Origin: Pseudarthrobacter sp.
GTDB lineage: Bacteria; Actinomycetota; Actinomycetes; Actinomycetales; Micrococcaceae
Length of the DNA stretch: 9,974 nucleotides
Assembly (NCBI GenBank): GCA_013362385.1
Contig: JABFWC010000365.1
Location: 1-9,974 of the forward strand
Reading direction: 5' to 3'
Positions 1 through 6,447 of the stretch are shown in pieces. Below the pieces are notes generated by a model. It did no database searches. It saw nothing but the letters and a program-made list of their open reading frames with translations, and was not told the DNA's origin. Within the stretch, counting starts at the first letter, position 1, and every line of letters begins with the position of its first letter. The position numbers and the translations under genes are program-made.

Positions 1-409
1 GGTGGGCTACGCCGCCTTCAGCCATGAATGGACGGCACTGCCCGGGCGCCTGGGCTTCAGCCAGGGCATACTCTTTACCGGCCTCGGCCTGTCCTCGGTG
101 GTGTCGGCACGGTACACCGTGACGGTTCCGCTGCCGGGCGACAGTCCGTTCAAGAAACCGCCGGGCAATGTGGGCCAGACCCTTGCGGTGCAGTTCCTGG
201 GCATGGCGGTCCTGGCGGTCCTGGTCCTGCCCGAAGCTGCACTGCTGCTGGCCCAGGTGCTCACGGGAAGCGCTGTTTTTGGCTGGCTTAACCTGGCTGC
301 CGGCACTGTGGTGGGGCTGGCGCTGTTTGGAGCCGGTGTCCTGCTGGGCGGCAGGTGGCTCGATGTGCGGGGGCCGGACCTCCTGGCGCAGGTTTCGGTG
401 AACCGCTGA
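1..409 (+). CDS. C-terminal part of an integral membrane protein, possibly an ABC-2-type transporter permease (partial)
   Basis: The reading frame is open from the left edge and ends at TGA 407-409, so the true start lies outside the window. The GTG at base 2 is probably internal. About 135 residues are visible. They show a hydrophobic stretch near residues 20-36, a polar loop rich in Pro, Lys and Gly (containing PGDSPFKKPPG, about 45-55), and two long hydrophobic segments at about 60-85 and 88-117. A short hydrophilic tail ends in SVNR. This looks like the end of a multi-pass membrane protein. The Pro-rich loop reminds me of actinobacterial ABC-2-type permeases, but no signature motif is visible, so the family is tentative. 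nagB follows after 19 bases on the same strand, so the two may share a transcript. Confidence 0.6.
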   Translation, partial: VGYAAFSHEWTALPGRLGFSQGILFTGLGLSSVVSARYTVTVPLPGDSPFKKPPGNVGQTLAVQFLGMAVLAVLVLPEAALLLAQVLTGSAVFGWLNLAAGTVVGLALFGAGVLLGGRWLDVRGPDLLAQVSVNR

Positions 410-416
410 CAGATAT

Positions 417-423
417 GGAAGGA
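417..423 (+). promoter_or_regulatory. Shine-Dalgarno site of nagB
   Basis: GGAAGGA lies five bases before the ATG at 429. It is a clear purine-rich ribosome binding site that fixes the nagB start. It contrasts with the leaderless-looking starts elsewhere in the window. Confidence 0.75.
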
Positions 424-428
424 ACAGC

Positions 429-1208
429 ATGGAAGTAGTCATCCTCGGCGGCAGCAAACAGATCGGCAGGCTGGCGGCGGATGCCATTGAAGATCTGGTG
501 CGGCGCAAGCCGGACGCGGTCCTGGGCCTGGCCACGGGTTCTTCGCCGCTGCCCGTCTACGATGAACTGGCGCTCCGGCACGGCGCTGGCCTGGACTTCA
601 GCCGGGCCTCCGCATTCGCCCTCGATGAATATGTGGGGCTGCCGGCCGGGCACCCGGAGTCCTACCGGGAAGTGATCCGCAGGGAATTCACGAACCGGGT
701 GAACATTGATCCCGGGAAGGTACACGCCCCGGACGGCGCCGCCGCGGACATCCCGGCTGCCTGCGCTGCATACGAAGAGGCAATCCGGGGGGCGGGGGGC
801 ATCGACCTGCAGCTGCTGGGCGTTGGCACCGACGGCCACATCGGGTTCAACGAACCCGGGTCCTCGTTTGCCTCGCGAACGCGCATCAAGAGCCTCATCG
901 AACAGACCCGCCGGGACAATGCCCGGTTCTTCAAGAGCCTGGCCGAAGTGCCGCACCACGTCCTGACGCAGGGCCTGGGCACCATCATGGAGGCAAGGCA
1001 CGTGATCCTGCTCGCCACGGGCGCGCAAAAGGCGCAGGCAGTCCGGGAGTTCGTGGAGGGGCCGGTGGCGGCGATCTGCCCCGCATCGGTGCTGCAGTTC
1101 CACCCGCACGCCACCGTTCTGCTGGACGAGGCCGCCGCTTCCGCCCTCCGGCTTGCCGATTTCTACCGGCACACCTACGACCACAAGCCGGCCTGGCAGG
1201 GGCTGTAG
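429..1208 (+). CDS. nagB: Glucosamine-6-phosphate deaminase NagB
   Basis: This cytoplasmic enzyme converts glucosamine 6-phosphate to fructose 6-phosphate and ammonia, feeding amino sugars from chitin or cell-wall turnover into glycolysis. The 259 residues match the usual length (E. coli about 266). Visible signatures are the phosphate-binding loop GLATGSSP (33-40), the FALDEY motif with the catalytic-base aspartate D66, and GVGTDGHIGFNEP (131-143) carrying D135, H137 and E142, the equivalents of the E. coli active-site triad. The C-terminal third (A196-V221) also fits the family. The ATG at 429 is supported by a Shine-Dalgarno sequence five bases upstream. The gene follows a membrane protein after 19 bases and is followed by a 127-base gap. 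No nagA or nagK is in the window, so it is not in a classical nag operon here. Confidence 0.95.
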   Translation: MEVVILGGSKQIGRLAADAIEDLVRRKPDAVLGLATGSSPLPVYDELALRHGAGLDFSRASAFALDEYVGLPAGHPESYREVIRREFTNRVNIDPGKVHAPDGAAADIPAACAAYEEAIRGAGGIDLQLLGVGTDGHIGFNEPGSSFASRTRIKSLIEQTRRDNARFFKSLAEVPHHVLTQGLGTIMEARHVILLATGAQKAQAVREFVEGPVAAICPASVLQFHPHATVLLDEAAASALRLADFYRHTYDHKPAWQGL

Positions 1209-1322
1209 CCCGGGACTGGCTGCCGCGTCCGCTGCGGAAAGGACGACGGCGGGCGGCCCGGGAGGCCGCTTTCCTCCGCCCGGGGGCGCGCCGGTTGTCG
1301 AACGGCGGACGGGTGGAACGGC
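1209..1322. other. Intergenic region between nagB and the DUF3039 gene, with weak hairpins
   Basis: This is a very GC-rich spacer. CGTCC (1226-1230) can pair with GGACG (1241-1245), and CGGGCGG (1250-1256) can pair with CCGCCCG (1276-1282) across a 19-base loop. Neither is followed by a T-run, so these are at best weak candidates for the 3' end of the nagB transcript. I see no open frame of interest. The promoter of the next gene begins at its right edge. Confidence 0.3.
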
Positions 1323-1328
1323 TAAGAT
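1323..1328 (+). promoter_or_regulatory. Probable -10 element of a leaderless promoter for the DUF3039 gene
   Basis: TAAGAT fits TANNNT and ends seven bases before the ATG at 1336, which would put the transcription start at or next to the A of the start codon. No Shine-Dalgarno sequence precedes any of the three nearby ATGs (1327, 1336, 1345). No -35 hexamer is recognisable at 16-18 bases. Confidence 0.55.
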
Positions 1329-1335
1329 GGTTCGC

Positions 1336-1668
1336 ATGACTAGCATGACGGACCCTCTCGAAAACGACCCGATGCGCGAGCTTTCCGGGGCTGGAACGTC
1401 CACGGCCACCATTGAGCGCGAGGAACTGCGCCAGGAGGTGGAACCGGGGGACCGGGAGCGCTTTGCGCACTATGTGCGCAAGGAAAAGATCATGGAGTCC
1501 GCGATGACCGGGGAGCCCGTCATCGCACTGTGCGGCAAAGTCTGGACGCCGGGCCGGGATCCGAAGAAGTTCCCGGTATGCCCCACCTGCAAAGAGGTTT
1601 ATGAGGGCCTGCGGCCGGGCAATGACGGCGGCAAGGGTCCCGGAGGGGAATCGGGCAGCAACCAGTAG
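1336..1668 (+). CDS. DUF3039 family protein, putative small zinc-binding protein
   Basis: This 110-residue protein belongs to a family of unknown function found in actinobacteria. The N-terminal 35 residues are polar and probably disordered. The conserved part (about 36-92) contains H45 (FAHYV), C66 (ALCGK) and a CPTC knuckle (C82, C85). Together these could form a one-His, three-Cys zinc site; that is inference from spacing. The tail from about 93 is Gly/Ser-rich. Three in-frame ATGs (1327, 1336, 1345) compete. I prefer 1336 because TAAGAT lies seven bases before it and there is no Shine-Dalgarno site, as expected for a leaderless mRNA. The stop overlaps the GTG of the helicase by one base (TAGTG), so the two are probably translationally coupled and may work together. 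The role is unknown. Confidence 0.85.
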   Translation: MTSMTDPLENDPMRELSGAGTSTATIEREELRQEVEPGDRERFAHYVRKEKIMESAMTGEPVIALCGKVWTPGRDPKKFPVCPTCKEVYEGLRPGNDGGKGPGGESGSNQ

Positions 1669-3446
1669 TGACGGAGACGCTCTTTGGCGGCCCCACCCTG
1701 CCTCCGGCCTATCCGGAACGTGCAGCCTGGGGAACCGCCCCGAAACTCCGTGCTTGGCAGCAGGAAGCCCTTGACCTCTACCTGAAGAACAGCCCCCGCG
1801 ACTTCCTCGCCGTGGCAACCCCCGGTGCAGGCAAGACGACGTTCGCGCTGCGGATTGCGTCTACGCTCATCGACTCGGGGGCAGTGAACCGGGTGACGAT
1901 CGTGGCCCCCACCGACCACCTGAAGCGGCAGTGGGCGGATGCGGCTGCCAAAGTGGGGATCGCCATCGACCCCAACTTCAAGAACTCGGACGGCCAGCAC
2001 GGCCGCGGCTTCATTGGCGTTGCCGTCACGTATGCGCAGGTGGCCAGCAAGCCGCTGCTGCACCGGGCCAAGACCGAGGCCGCCCGGACCCTGGTGATCC
2101 TGGATGAAATCCACCACGGGGGCGAAGCCCTGTCCTGGGGCGACGGCCTGCGGGAGGCATTCGACCCCGCGGTGCGCCGGCTGTCCCTGACCGGTACGCC
2201 GTTCCGCTCGGACACCTCGCCCATCCCGTTCGTGGAGTACGCGGAGGACCGGGACGGGATCCGCCGCTCCAAGGCGGACTACACCTATGGCTACGGCAAC
2301 GCCCTCCGGGACCACGTGGTCCGGCCCGTGATGTTTATGGCCTATTCGGGCCAGATGCGCTGGCGGACCAGCGCCGGCGAGGAAATGGCGGCCTCCCTGG
2401 GCGAGGCCGCTGTCACCAAGGACATCACGTCCCATGCCTGGCGGACCGCGCTGAACCCTGCCGGGGAATGGATTCCGGCCGTCCTGGCCGGTGCGGACAA
2501 GCGCCTGAGCGAGGTCCGCCGCACGGTGCCCGACGCCGGTGGCCTGGTCATCGCCACCGACCACGAGGACGCCCGCGCCTACGCAGGGCAGCTGAAGAGG
2601 ATCACGGGGGAGTCGCCCACCGTCATTCTCTCCGATGATGCCAAGGCTTCCAGCAAGATCGAGGAGTTCTCCGCCGGAGACAAACGGTGGATGGTGGCCG
2701 TCCGTATGGTGTCCGAAGGCGTTGACGTGCCCCGGCTCTCGGTCGGGGTCTACGCCACCTCCACCTCGACTCCGCTGTTCTTCGCCCAGGCCGTGGGCCG
2801 CTTCGTGCGTGCCCGCAAGCGGGGCGAAACGGCGTCGGTCTTCCTGCCGTCGGTGCCGCAGCTGATGGCGCTGGCCAACTCCATGGAAATGGAACGCGAC
2901 CACGCGCTGGACCGGCCCGAGAAGGAGGACGGCGACGGCCTCTTCAACCCGGAGGACTCGCTGATGGCGGAGGCCAACCGGGAGGACAAGGCCTCCGACA
3001 GCCTGACGAAGGGCAAGTTCGAGGCCCTGGACTCGCAGGCCTCGTTCGACCGCGTGTTGTTCGACGGCGGCGAGTTCGGCACCGGCGGCGAGGTGGGGTC
3101 CGACGACGAGATGGACTTCCTCGGGATCCCCGGGCTCCTCGACGCCGAACAGGTGGGGACGCTCCTGCGCCAGCGCCAGCATGAACAGCTCAGCCGGAAG
3201 AAGCGGAAGGCGCCGGCGGCCGAGCCTGCTGCACCGGCCGTCCCGGACCACCGCATGCTGATGGACCTGCGCAACGAGCTGGCCAAGAACGTGGCGGCGT
3301 GGGCCGCCAGGACCGGCACCCCGCATGGCGTGGTGCACACCAAGCTCCGCACCGTCTGCGGCGGACCGCCCGTGGCGCAGGCCAACGAGGAACAGCTGCA
3401 GGCCCGGCTGCGGAAGCTTCAGGACTGGTTTATCGGCCGCAAGTAG
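1668..3446 (+). CDS. Superfamily 2 DEAD/DEAH-type helicase (ResIII-like)
   Basis: This 592-residue nucleic-acid-dependent ATPase carries the SF2 motifs in order. Motif I is TPGAGKT (51-57, with K56), motif II is DEIHH (146-150), motif III is LTGTPF (174-179), a SEGVDVP segment lies near 349-355, and motif VI is QAVGRFVRAR (374-383). The two RecA-like domains span about 25-215 and 285-400. An acidic, low-complexity linker (about 415-525) has a basic patch SRKKRK (509-514). A separate helical C-terminal domain (about 528-592) contains HTKLRTVCGGP. No nuclease, HRDC or RecQ-type zinc domain is visible. The GTG at 1668 overlaps the DUF3039 stop by one base. A GGAGGGGA at 1642-1649 is too distant to be its own site, so translation probably depends on reinitiation. 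DNA versus RNA substrate cannot be decided from sequence. Confidence 0.9.
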   Translation: MTETLFGGPTLPPAYPERAAWGTAPKLRAWQQEALDLYLKNSPRDFLAVATPGAGKTTFALRIASTLIDSGAVNRVTIVAPTDHLKRQWADAAAKVGIAIDPNFKNSDGQHGRGFIGVAVTYAQVASKPLLHRAKTEAARTLVILDEIHHGGEALSWGDGLREAFDPAVRRLSLTGTPFRSDTSPIPFVEYAEDRDGIRRSKADYTYGYGNALRDHVVRPVMFMAYSGQMRWRTSAGEEMAASLGEAAVTKDITSHAWRTALNPAGEWIPAVLAGADKRLSEVRRTVPDAGGLVIATDHEDARAYAGQLKRITGESPTVILSDDAKASSKIEEFSAGDKRWMVAVRMVSEGVDVPRLSVGVYATSTSTPLFFAQAVGRFVRARKRGETASVFLPSVPQLMALANSMEMERDHALDRPEKEDGDGLFNPEDSLMAEANREDKASDSLTKGKFEALDSQASFDRVLFDGGEFGTGGEVGSDDEMDFLGIPGLLDAEQVGTLLRQRQHEQLSRKKRKAPAAEPAAPAVPDHRMLMDLRNELAKNVAAWAARTGTPHGVVHTKLRTVCGGPPVAQANEEQLQARLRKLQDWFIGRK

Positions 3447-3450
3447 CGCC

Positions 3451-4074
3451 TCAGGTGACGTCGACGCCGCCGAGTTCCATCTCGGCAACGGCCTCTTCAA
3501 GGTCCTCGGCGATGCCTGCGGTCAGGGACTTGACCACCGTGACGCCATAGCCGGCCTGCACTGCGTCCAGGGAAGTGGCCTTGACGCAGTAGTCGGTGGC
3601 AAGGCCCACCACCACCACGTCCTCGACGTCGTGGCTTTGCAGCCAGTCATCCAGGCCGATCGCGTCCTCGCCCGCGGGCCGGTCCGCATCCAGGGCGCCG
3701 GGCTGCCGTTCCCCGGTGGGGACGGCGTCCTCGGGCGCCAACAGCCCTTCGAAGCCGGAGTAGGCGGCGGCGAACTGTCCTTTCCGGAAGTACGCCTGAA
3801 TGTATTCGGTGTCCAGGTCCGGGTGGAGCTCCGCGCCGCGGGTGCCCGCCACGCAGTGCGGCGGCCAGCTGTCCTTGAAATCGGGGTTGTCGGAAAAGTG
3901 GCTGCCGGGGTCGATGTGCCAGTCCTGGGTTGCCACCACATGGTCGAACTCCCGGTGGTGGGCGTCCAGGTACTCGCTGATGGCGCCGGCGACCGCCGCG
4001 CCCCCCGGGACGGCAAGCGAACCGCCTTCGCAAAAATCGTTCTGGACGTCGACGATGATCAGGGCGCGGGACAT
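3451..4074 (-). CDS. pncA: Nicotinamidase PncA
   Basis: This is a cytoplasmic isochorismatase-fold hydrolase that converts nicotinamide to nicotinate and ammonia; the family also activates pyrazinamide. All key positions are seen with constant offset from M. tuberculosis PncA: catalytic D9 (IIVDVQNDF), K98 (RKG) and C163 (GLATDYCV), and metal ligands D51, H53, H59 and H73. At 207 residues it is longer than the mycobacterial protein (186). The cause is an insertion of about 23 acidic and Pro-rich residues between GFEG (107-110) and LDDWL (141-145). The ATG at 4074 has a strong Shine-Dalgarno site overlapping the pncB stop. It is the second gene of the pncB-pncA operon, eight bases after pncB. 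Its stop is four bases from the convergent helicase stop. Confidence 0.95.
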   Translation of the reverse strand: MSRALIIVDVQNDFCEGGSLAVPGGAAVAGAISEYLDAHHREFDHVVATQDWHIDPGSHFSDNPDFKDSWPPHCVAGTRGAELHPDLDTEYIQAYFRKGQFAAAYSGFEGLLAPEDAVPTGERQPGALDADRPAGEDAIGLDDWLQSHDVEDVVVVGLATDYCVKATSLDAVQAGYGVTVVKSLTAGIAEDLEEAVAEMELGGVDVT

Positions 4075-4076
4075 GG

Positions 4077-4084
4077 TCCTCCTC
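4077..4084 (-). promoter_or_regulatory. Shine-Dalgarno site of pncA
   Basis: On the minus strand GAGGAGGA starts inside the TGA stop of pncB and ends two bases before the ATG of pncA. It is the strongest ribosome binding site in the window and would support efficient translation after pncB terminates. Confidence 0.8.
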
Positions 4085-5411
4085 AGTTGTCTTCGTAGAG
4101 CGTCGGGATGGCAGCCTCGCCCCGCTGGAGCCGGTTAACCACCGGCGGCAGCTCCGCCATCGAATCCGCATGCCGCTGCCGGGCGCGGAGCACGCCCTCA
4201 TGGCCGGTCCAGCCAGGCAGCAGCTCGCCGTTCTTCATGAACTGCTGCAGCAGCGGCCGGTCGTTGCCGTCGTCTTCGGGCCGGTGCCCGACGCCCACCA
4301 CTTCGGCGGTGGCGGTTCCGCGGTCGTCCAGCTTCCGCAGGGCGTATTTGCGCCCGCCCACGCTGGCCTTGTTCTTGGCGGCCTTGGCAACGGACACAAA
4401 GTTGCCGTCGTCGTCGGTGCGGCTGACGAGCTTGTAGACCATGCTCGCCGTGGGGGCGCCGGAGCCTGTCACCAGCGACGTGCCCACGCCGTAGGAGTCC
4501 ACGGGGGCGGACTGCAGGGCGGCGATGGCGTACTCGTCCAGGTCGGAGGTGACCACGATCTTGGTGTTTTCATTGCCCAGGTCGTCCAGCAGCCGACGGA
4601 CCCACTGCGCCTGGTCCACCAGGTCGCCGGAGTCCAGCCGGACCGCGCCCAGCCGCGGCCCTGCCAGGTCAACTGCCGTGCGGACCGCATTTTCGACGTC
4701 GTACGTGTCCACCAGCAGCGACGTGCCCTCGCCCAGCGAGGCAATCTGCGCTTCGAAGGCTTCCCGCTCGGTGTCGTGCAGCAGCGTGAAGGAGTGCGCG
4801 GCGGTCCCTACGGTCTTCACGCCGTAGCGGATGCCCGCCTCGAGGTTGGAGGTGCTGTCGAAGCCGGCGATGATGGCCGCACGGGCCGATGCGGTGGCGG
4901 CTTCCTCGTGCGTGCGCCGCGAGCCCATCTCGATGCAGGGCCGGCCGTGCGCGGCACTGACCATCCGGGACGCGGCGGAGGCGATGGCGGTGTCGTGGTT
5001 GAGGACCGAGAGGATGTACGTCTCCAGCATGCAGGCCTCTGCGAAGGTGCCCTCGACGATGAGGATGGGGGAGTTGGGAAAATACGCTTCGCCCTCGGCG
5101 TAGCCCCAGATGTCGCCGGAGAATTTGTAGTTGGCCAAGTACTCCAGGGTCTCCTGGTTGACCACATGCGTACGCTCCAGGAACTCCAGTTCCGCCGGGC
5201 CGAAGCGGAAGTTGGCAATGCCTTCGAGCAGGCGCCCCGTGCCCGCCACGATGCCGTAGCGCCGGCCGTCGGGCAGCCGCCGCGCGAACGCCTCGAACAC
5301 CGACCTGCGGTGCGCGGCGCCCGAATGGAGGGACGCCTGCAGCATGGTCAGCTCGTAGTGGTCGGTGTAAAAGGACGTGCGGGGATGGTCCCAGCCGGCT
5401 GAGGTGCTCAC
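4083..5411 (-). CDS. pncB: Nicotinate phosphoribosyltransferase PncB
   Basis: This cytoplasmic Preiss-Handler enzyme joins nicotinate and PRPP to give nicotinate mononucleotide, with ATP hydrolysis stimulating the reaction. With the chosen GTG at 5411 it has 442 residues and begins MSTSAGWDHP. Signatures are FYTDHYELTM near residues 14-23, GTAAHS (202-207) with H206 as the likely autophosphorylated histidine, VRLDSGDL (257-264) of the PRPP/product site, and GVGTSLVTG further on. A start at 5432 would add seven residues (MGDRVIF) but has no ribosome binding site. The GTG at 5411 has TAGAGT exactly seven bases upstream, the leaderless pattern, and gives a better family N terminus. It is the first gene of pncB-pncA and divergent from clpS, as pncB1 and clpS are in M. 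tuberculosis. Confidence 0.93.
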   Translation of the reverse strand: MSTSAGWDHPRTSFYTDHYELTMLQASLHSGAAHRRSVFEAFARRLPDGRRYGIVAGTGRLLEGIANFRFGPAELEFLERTHVVNQETLEYLANYKFSGDIWGYAEGEAYFPNSPILIVEGTFAEACMLETYILSVLNHDTAIASAASRMVSAAHGRPCIEMGSRRTHEEAATASARAAIIAGFDSTSNLEAGIRYGVKTVGTAAHSFTLLHDTEREAFEAQIASLGEGTSLLVDTYDVENAVRTAVDLAGPRLGAVRLDSGDLVDQAQWVRRLLDDLGNENTKIVVTSDLDEYAIAALQSAPVDSYGVGTSLVTGSGAPTASMVYKLVSRTDDDGNFVSVAKAAKNKASVGGRKYALRKLDDRGTATAEVVGVGHRPEDDGNDRPLLQQFMKNGELLPGWTGHEGVLRARQRHADSMAELPPVVNRLQRGEAAIPTLYEDN

Positions 5412-5418
5412 GAAAATC

Positions 5419-5424
5419 ACTCTA
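5419..5424 (-). promoter_or_regulatory. Probable -10 element of a leaderless promoter for pncB
   Basis: On the minus strand TAGAGT is followed by seven bases (GATTTTC) and then the GTG start at 5411. This puts the expected transcription start at the start codon. No Shine-Dalgarno sequence is present. Confidence 0.6.
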
Positions 5425-5495
5425 TCCCCCACCGTCTCCCACGTCTCGCTTCGCTTCGCCGCGGGTCCCTCGCCGTCGTGGCCCCAGGCACCTCA

Positions 5496-5501
5496 TAGAA
5501 T
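5496..5501 (+). promoter_or_regulatory. Probable -10 element of a leaderless promoter for clpS
   Basis: TAGAAT, close to the TATAAT consensus, is followed by six bases (GGACAG) and the ATG of clpS at 5508. The spacing fits transcription starting on the A of the ATG. No usable Shine-Dalgarno site lies upstream. Confidence 0.65.
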
Positions 5502-5507
5502 GGACAG

Positions 5508-5888
5508 ATGACCATAAGCGTTGCGCCCGGCCCTGATACACAGGAGGGCATCCGGACCGGCACGGCAGAGTCCACCGACTCCCTGACCGCCCCGGACATC
5601 CCCTGGAACCTGGTGATCTGGAACGATCCCGTCAATCTCATGAGCTACGTCAGCTACGTATTCCAAAGCTATTTTGGCTACTCGGAGAGCAAGGCGAACA
5701 AGCTGATGATGGAGGTCCACAAGAAGGGCCGCTCCATCGTCGCCTCGGGCAGCAAGGAACAGGTCGAGCGGCACGCCGTCGCCATGCATGGCTTCGGGTT
5801 GTGGGCCACGGTGGAAAAAGCCAGCGGCGGCGGGGGCAATTCAGGCAAGTCCGGCGGTCCGGGCCAGGGCAAGGGGAAACGTGGCTAA
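5508..5888 (+). CDS. clpS: ATP-dependent Clp protease adaptor ClpS
   Basis: ClpS binds proteins with N-degron residues and delivers them to the Clp unfoldase (ClpC or ClpA type) for ClpP degradation in the cytoplasm. The core spans about residues 32-104. It has WNLVIWNDPVNLMSYV (33-48), including N39, D40 and M45 of the ligand pocket, and H71 (EVHKKG), the equivalent of E. coli H66. E. coli has a second aspartate after the ND pair; here it is proline (P41), which is common outside proteobacteria. The 126-residue protein has an N-terminal extension of about 30 polar residues and a Gly/Lys-rich tail (106-126) not needed for the fold. The ATG at 5508 follows TAGAAT by six bases. The end overlaps the DUF2017 gene by eight bases. 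Confidence 0.93.
   Translation: MTISVAPGPDTQEGIRTGTAESTDSLTAPDIPWNLVIWNDPVNLMSYVSYVFQSYFGYSESKANKLMMEVHKKGRSIVASGSKEQVERHAVAMHGFGLWATVEKASGGGGNSGKSGGPGQGKGKRG
5871..5877 (+). promoter_or_regulatory. Shine-Dalgarno site of the DUF2017 gene
   Basis: AAGGGGA lies inside the last codons of clpS, three bases before the GTG at 5881. It supports that start over the in-frame upstream ATG at 5788, which would bury the gene deep inside clpS. Confidence 0.6.
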
Positions 5889-6447
5889 GGCATTCAAGTC
5901 CGGACTCAAGGGCATCACCGGCTACCTGGAACCGGCCGAACGGGACCTGCTGCGCAGCCTGATCGACGATGTCATTTCCATGCTCCAGCCCGAGGAACGC
6001 TCCGGGCAGGACCCGCTGGCGGCACTGATCGGCCTCGACATGGAAGCAACAGAGCCCACGGACCGCGCCGTCCGCCGCCTGCTGCCCAACGTGGTGAAGG
6101 ACGACGGCGCCGCGAGCCTCGAGTTCCGCCAGCTCACCGAGCGTTCACTGCGGGAAACGAAGATCGGGGCACTGCGCGCGGCCGCCCTGGACCTGGACAA
6201 GGACGAGATCGTGCTGACGCCCGAGGGGGCACGGCACTGGTCCATGGCGCTGAACGACGTGCGGCTGGTCCTGGCCGAGCGGCTGGACATCCGTGATGAG
6301 GCGGATGCCGAACACGTCCACCGCATGCAGGACTGGTCCCAGGCCGAGGACGTGGAGAGCTACCTGGCGCTGGTGTACAACTTCACCACCTGGCTGCAGG
6401 AGTCCCTGGTCCAGGCCATGCTGCAGTCCCTGGAATCCCGGCGTTGA
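5881..6447 (+). CDS. DUF2017 family protein
   Basis: This 188-residue protein belongs to an actinobacterial family of unknown function, the equivalent of Rv1332 next to clpS in M. tuberculosis. It is predicted soluble and mainly alpha-helical, with many charged residues and no signal peptide, membrane segment or cysteine. Recognisable stretches are LEPAERDLLRSLIDDV (about 16-31), DPLAALIGL (44-52), TDRAVRRLLPN (60-70), a central DLDKDEIVLTPEGA, and a C-terminal VYNFTTWLQESLVQAML helix. The GTG at 5881 is chosen because of the AAGGGGA just upstream and the eight-base overlap with clpS. This tight overlap points to coupled translation and suggests, without proving, a role near ClpS-dependent proteolysis. 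I know of no tested function. Confidence 0.88.
   Translation: MAKAFKSGLKGITGYLEPAERDLLRSLIDDVISMLQPEERSGQDPLAALIGLDMEATEPTDRAVRRLLPNVVKDDGAASLEFRQLTERSLRETKIGALRAAALDLDKDEIVLTPEGARHWSMALNDVRLVLAERLDIRDEADAEHVHRMQDWSQAEDVESYLALVYNFTTWLQESLVQAMLQSLESRR

Larger units (their letters stand above)
5412..5507. promoter_or_regulatory. Divergent promoter region between pncB and clpS
   Basis: This 96-base spacer holds both promoters facing outward: minus-strand TAGAGT for pncB (5419-5424) and plus-strand TAGAAT for clpS (5496-5501). The 71 bases between them contain a short CGCTT direct repeat near 5447-5458. I see no convincing -35 hexamers and no clear operator palindrome. Confidence 0.6.

Noticed and set aside
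1295..1328. TTGTCG (1295-1300) as the -35 box of the DUF3039 promoter
   Set aside because: The spacer to TAAGAT would be 22 bases, outside the usual 16-19.
288..1412. A 374-residue minus-strand open frame across nagB
   Set aside because: It is antisense to nagB, crosses the intergenic region and the start of the DUF3039 gene, and shows no family motif.
1668..3446. The helicase as part of a restriction or anti-phage defence system
   Set aside because: No methyltransferase, nuclease, or mobile or integrase gene is nearby. The neighbours are housekeeping genes and the composition matches them.
1599..3500. A 633-residue open frame on the minus strand opposite the helicase
   Set aside because: It is antisense to a gene with all SF2 motifs. 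Its translation is rich in Arg, Gly, His and Val with no recognisable motif, a typical shadow frame in high-GC DNA.
4170..5402. A 410-residue plus-strand open frame opposite pncB
   Set aside because: It is the mirror of a confidently assigned gene, with the Gly/Val/Arg/His-rich composition of a shadow frame.
5788..5880. Upstream ATG as the start of the DUF2017 protein
   Set aside because: It would add 31 residues read from inside clpS. The GTG at 5881 has a Shine-Dalgarno site and matches the family N terminus better.
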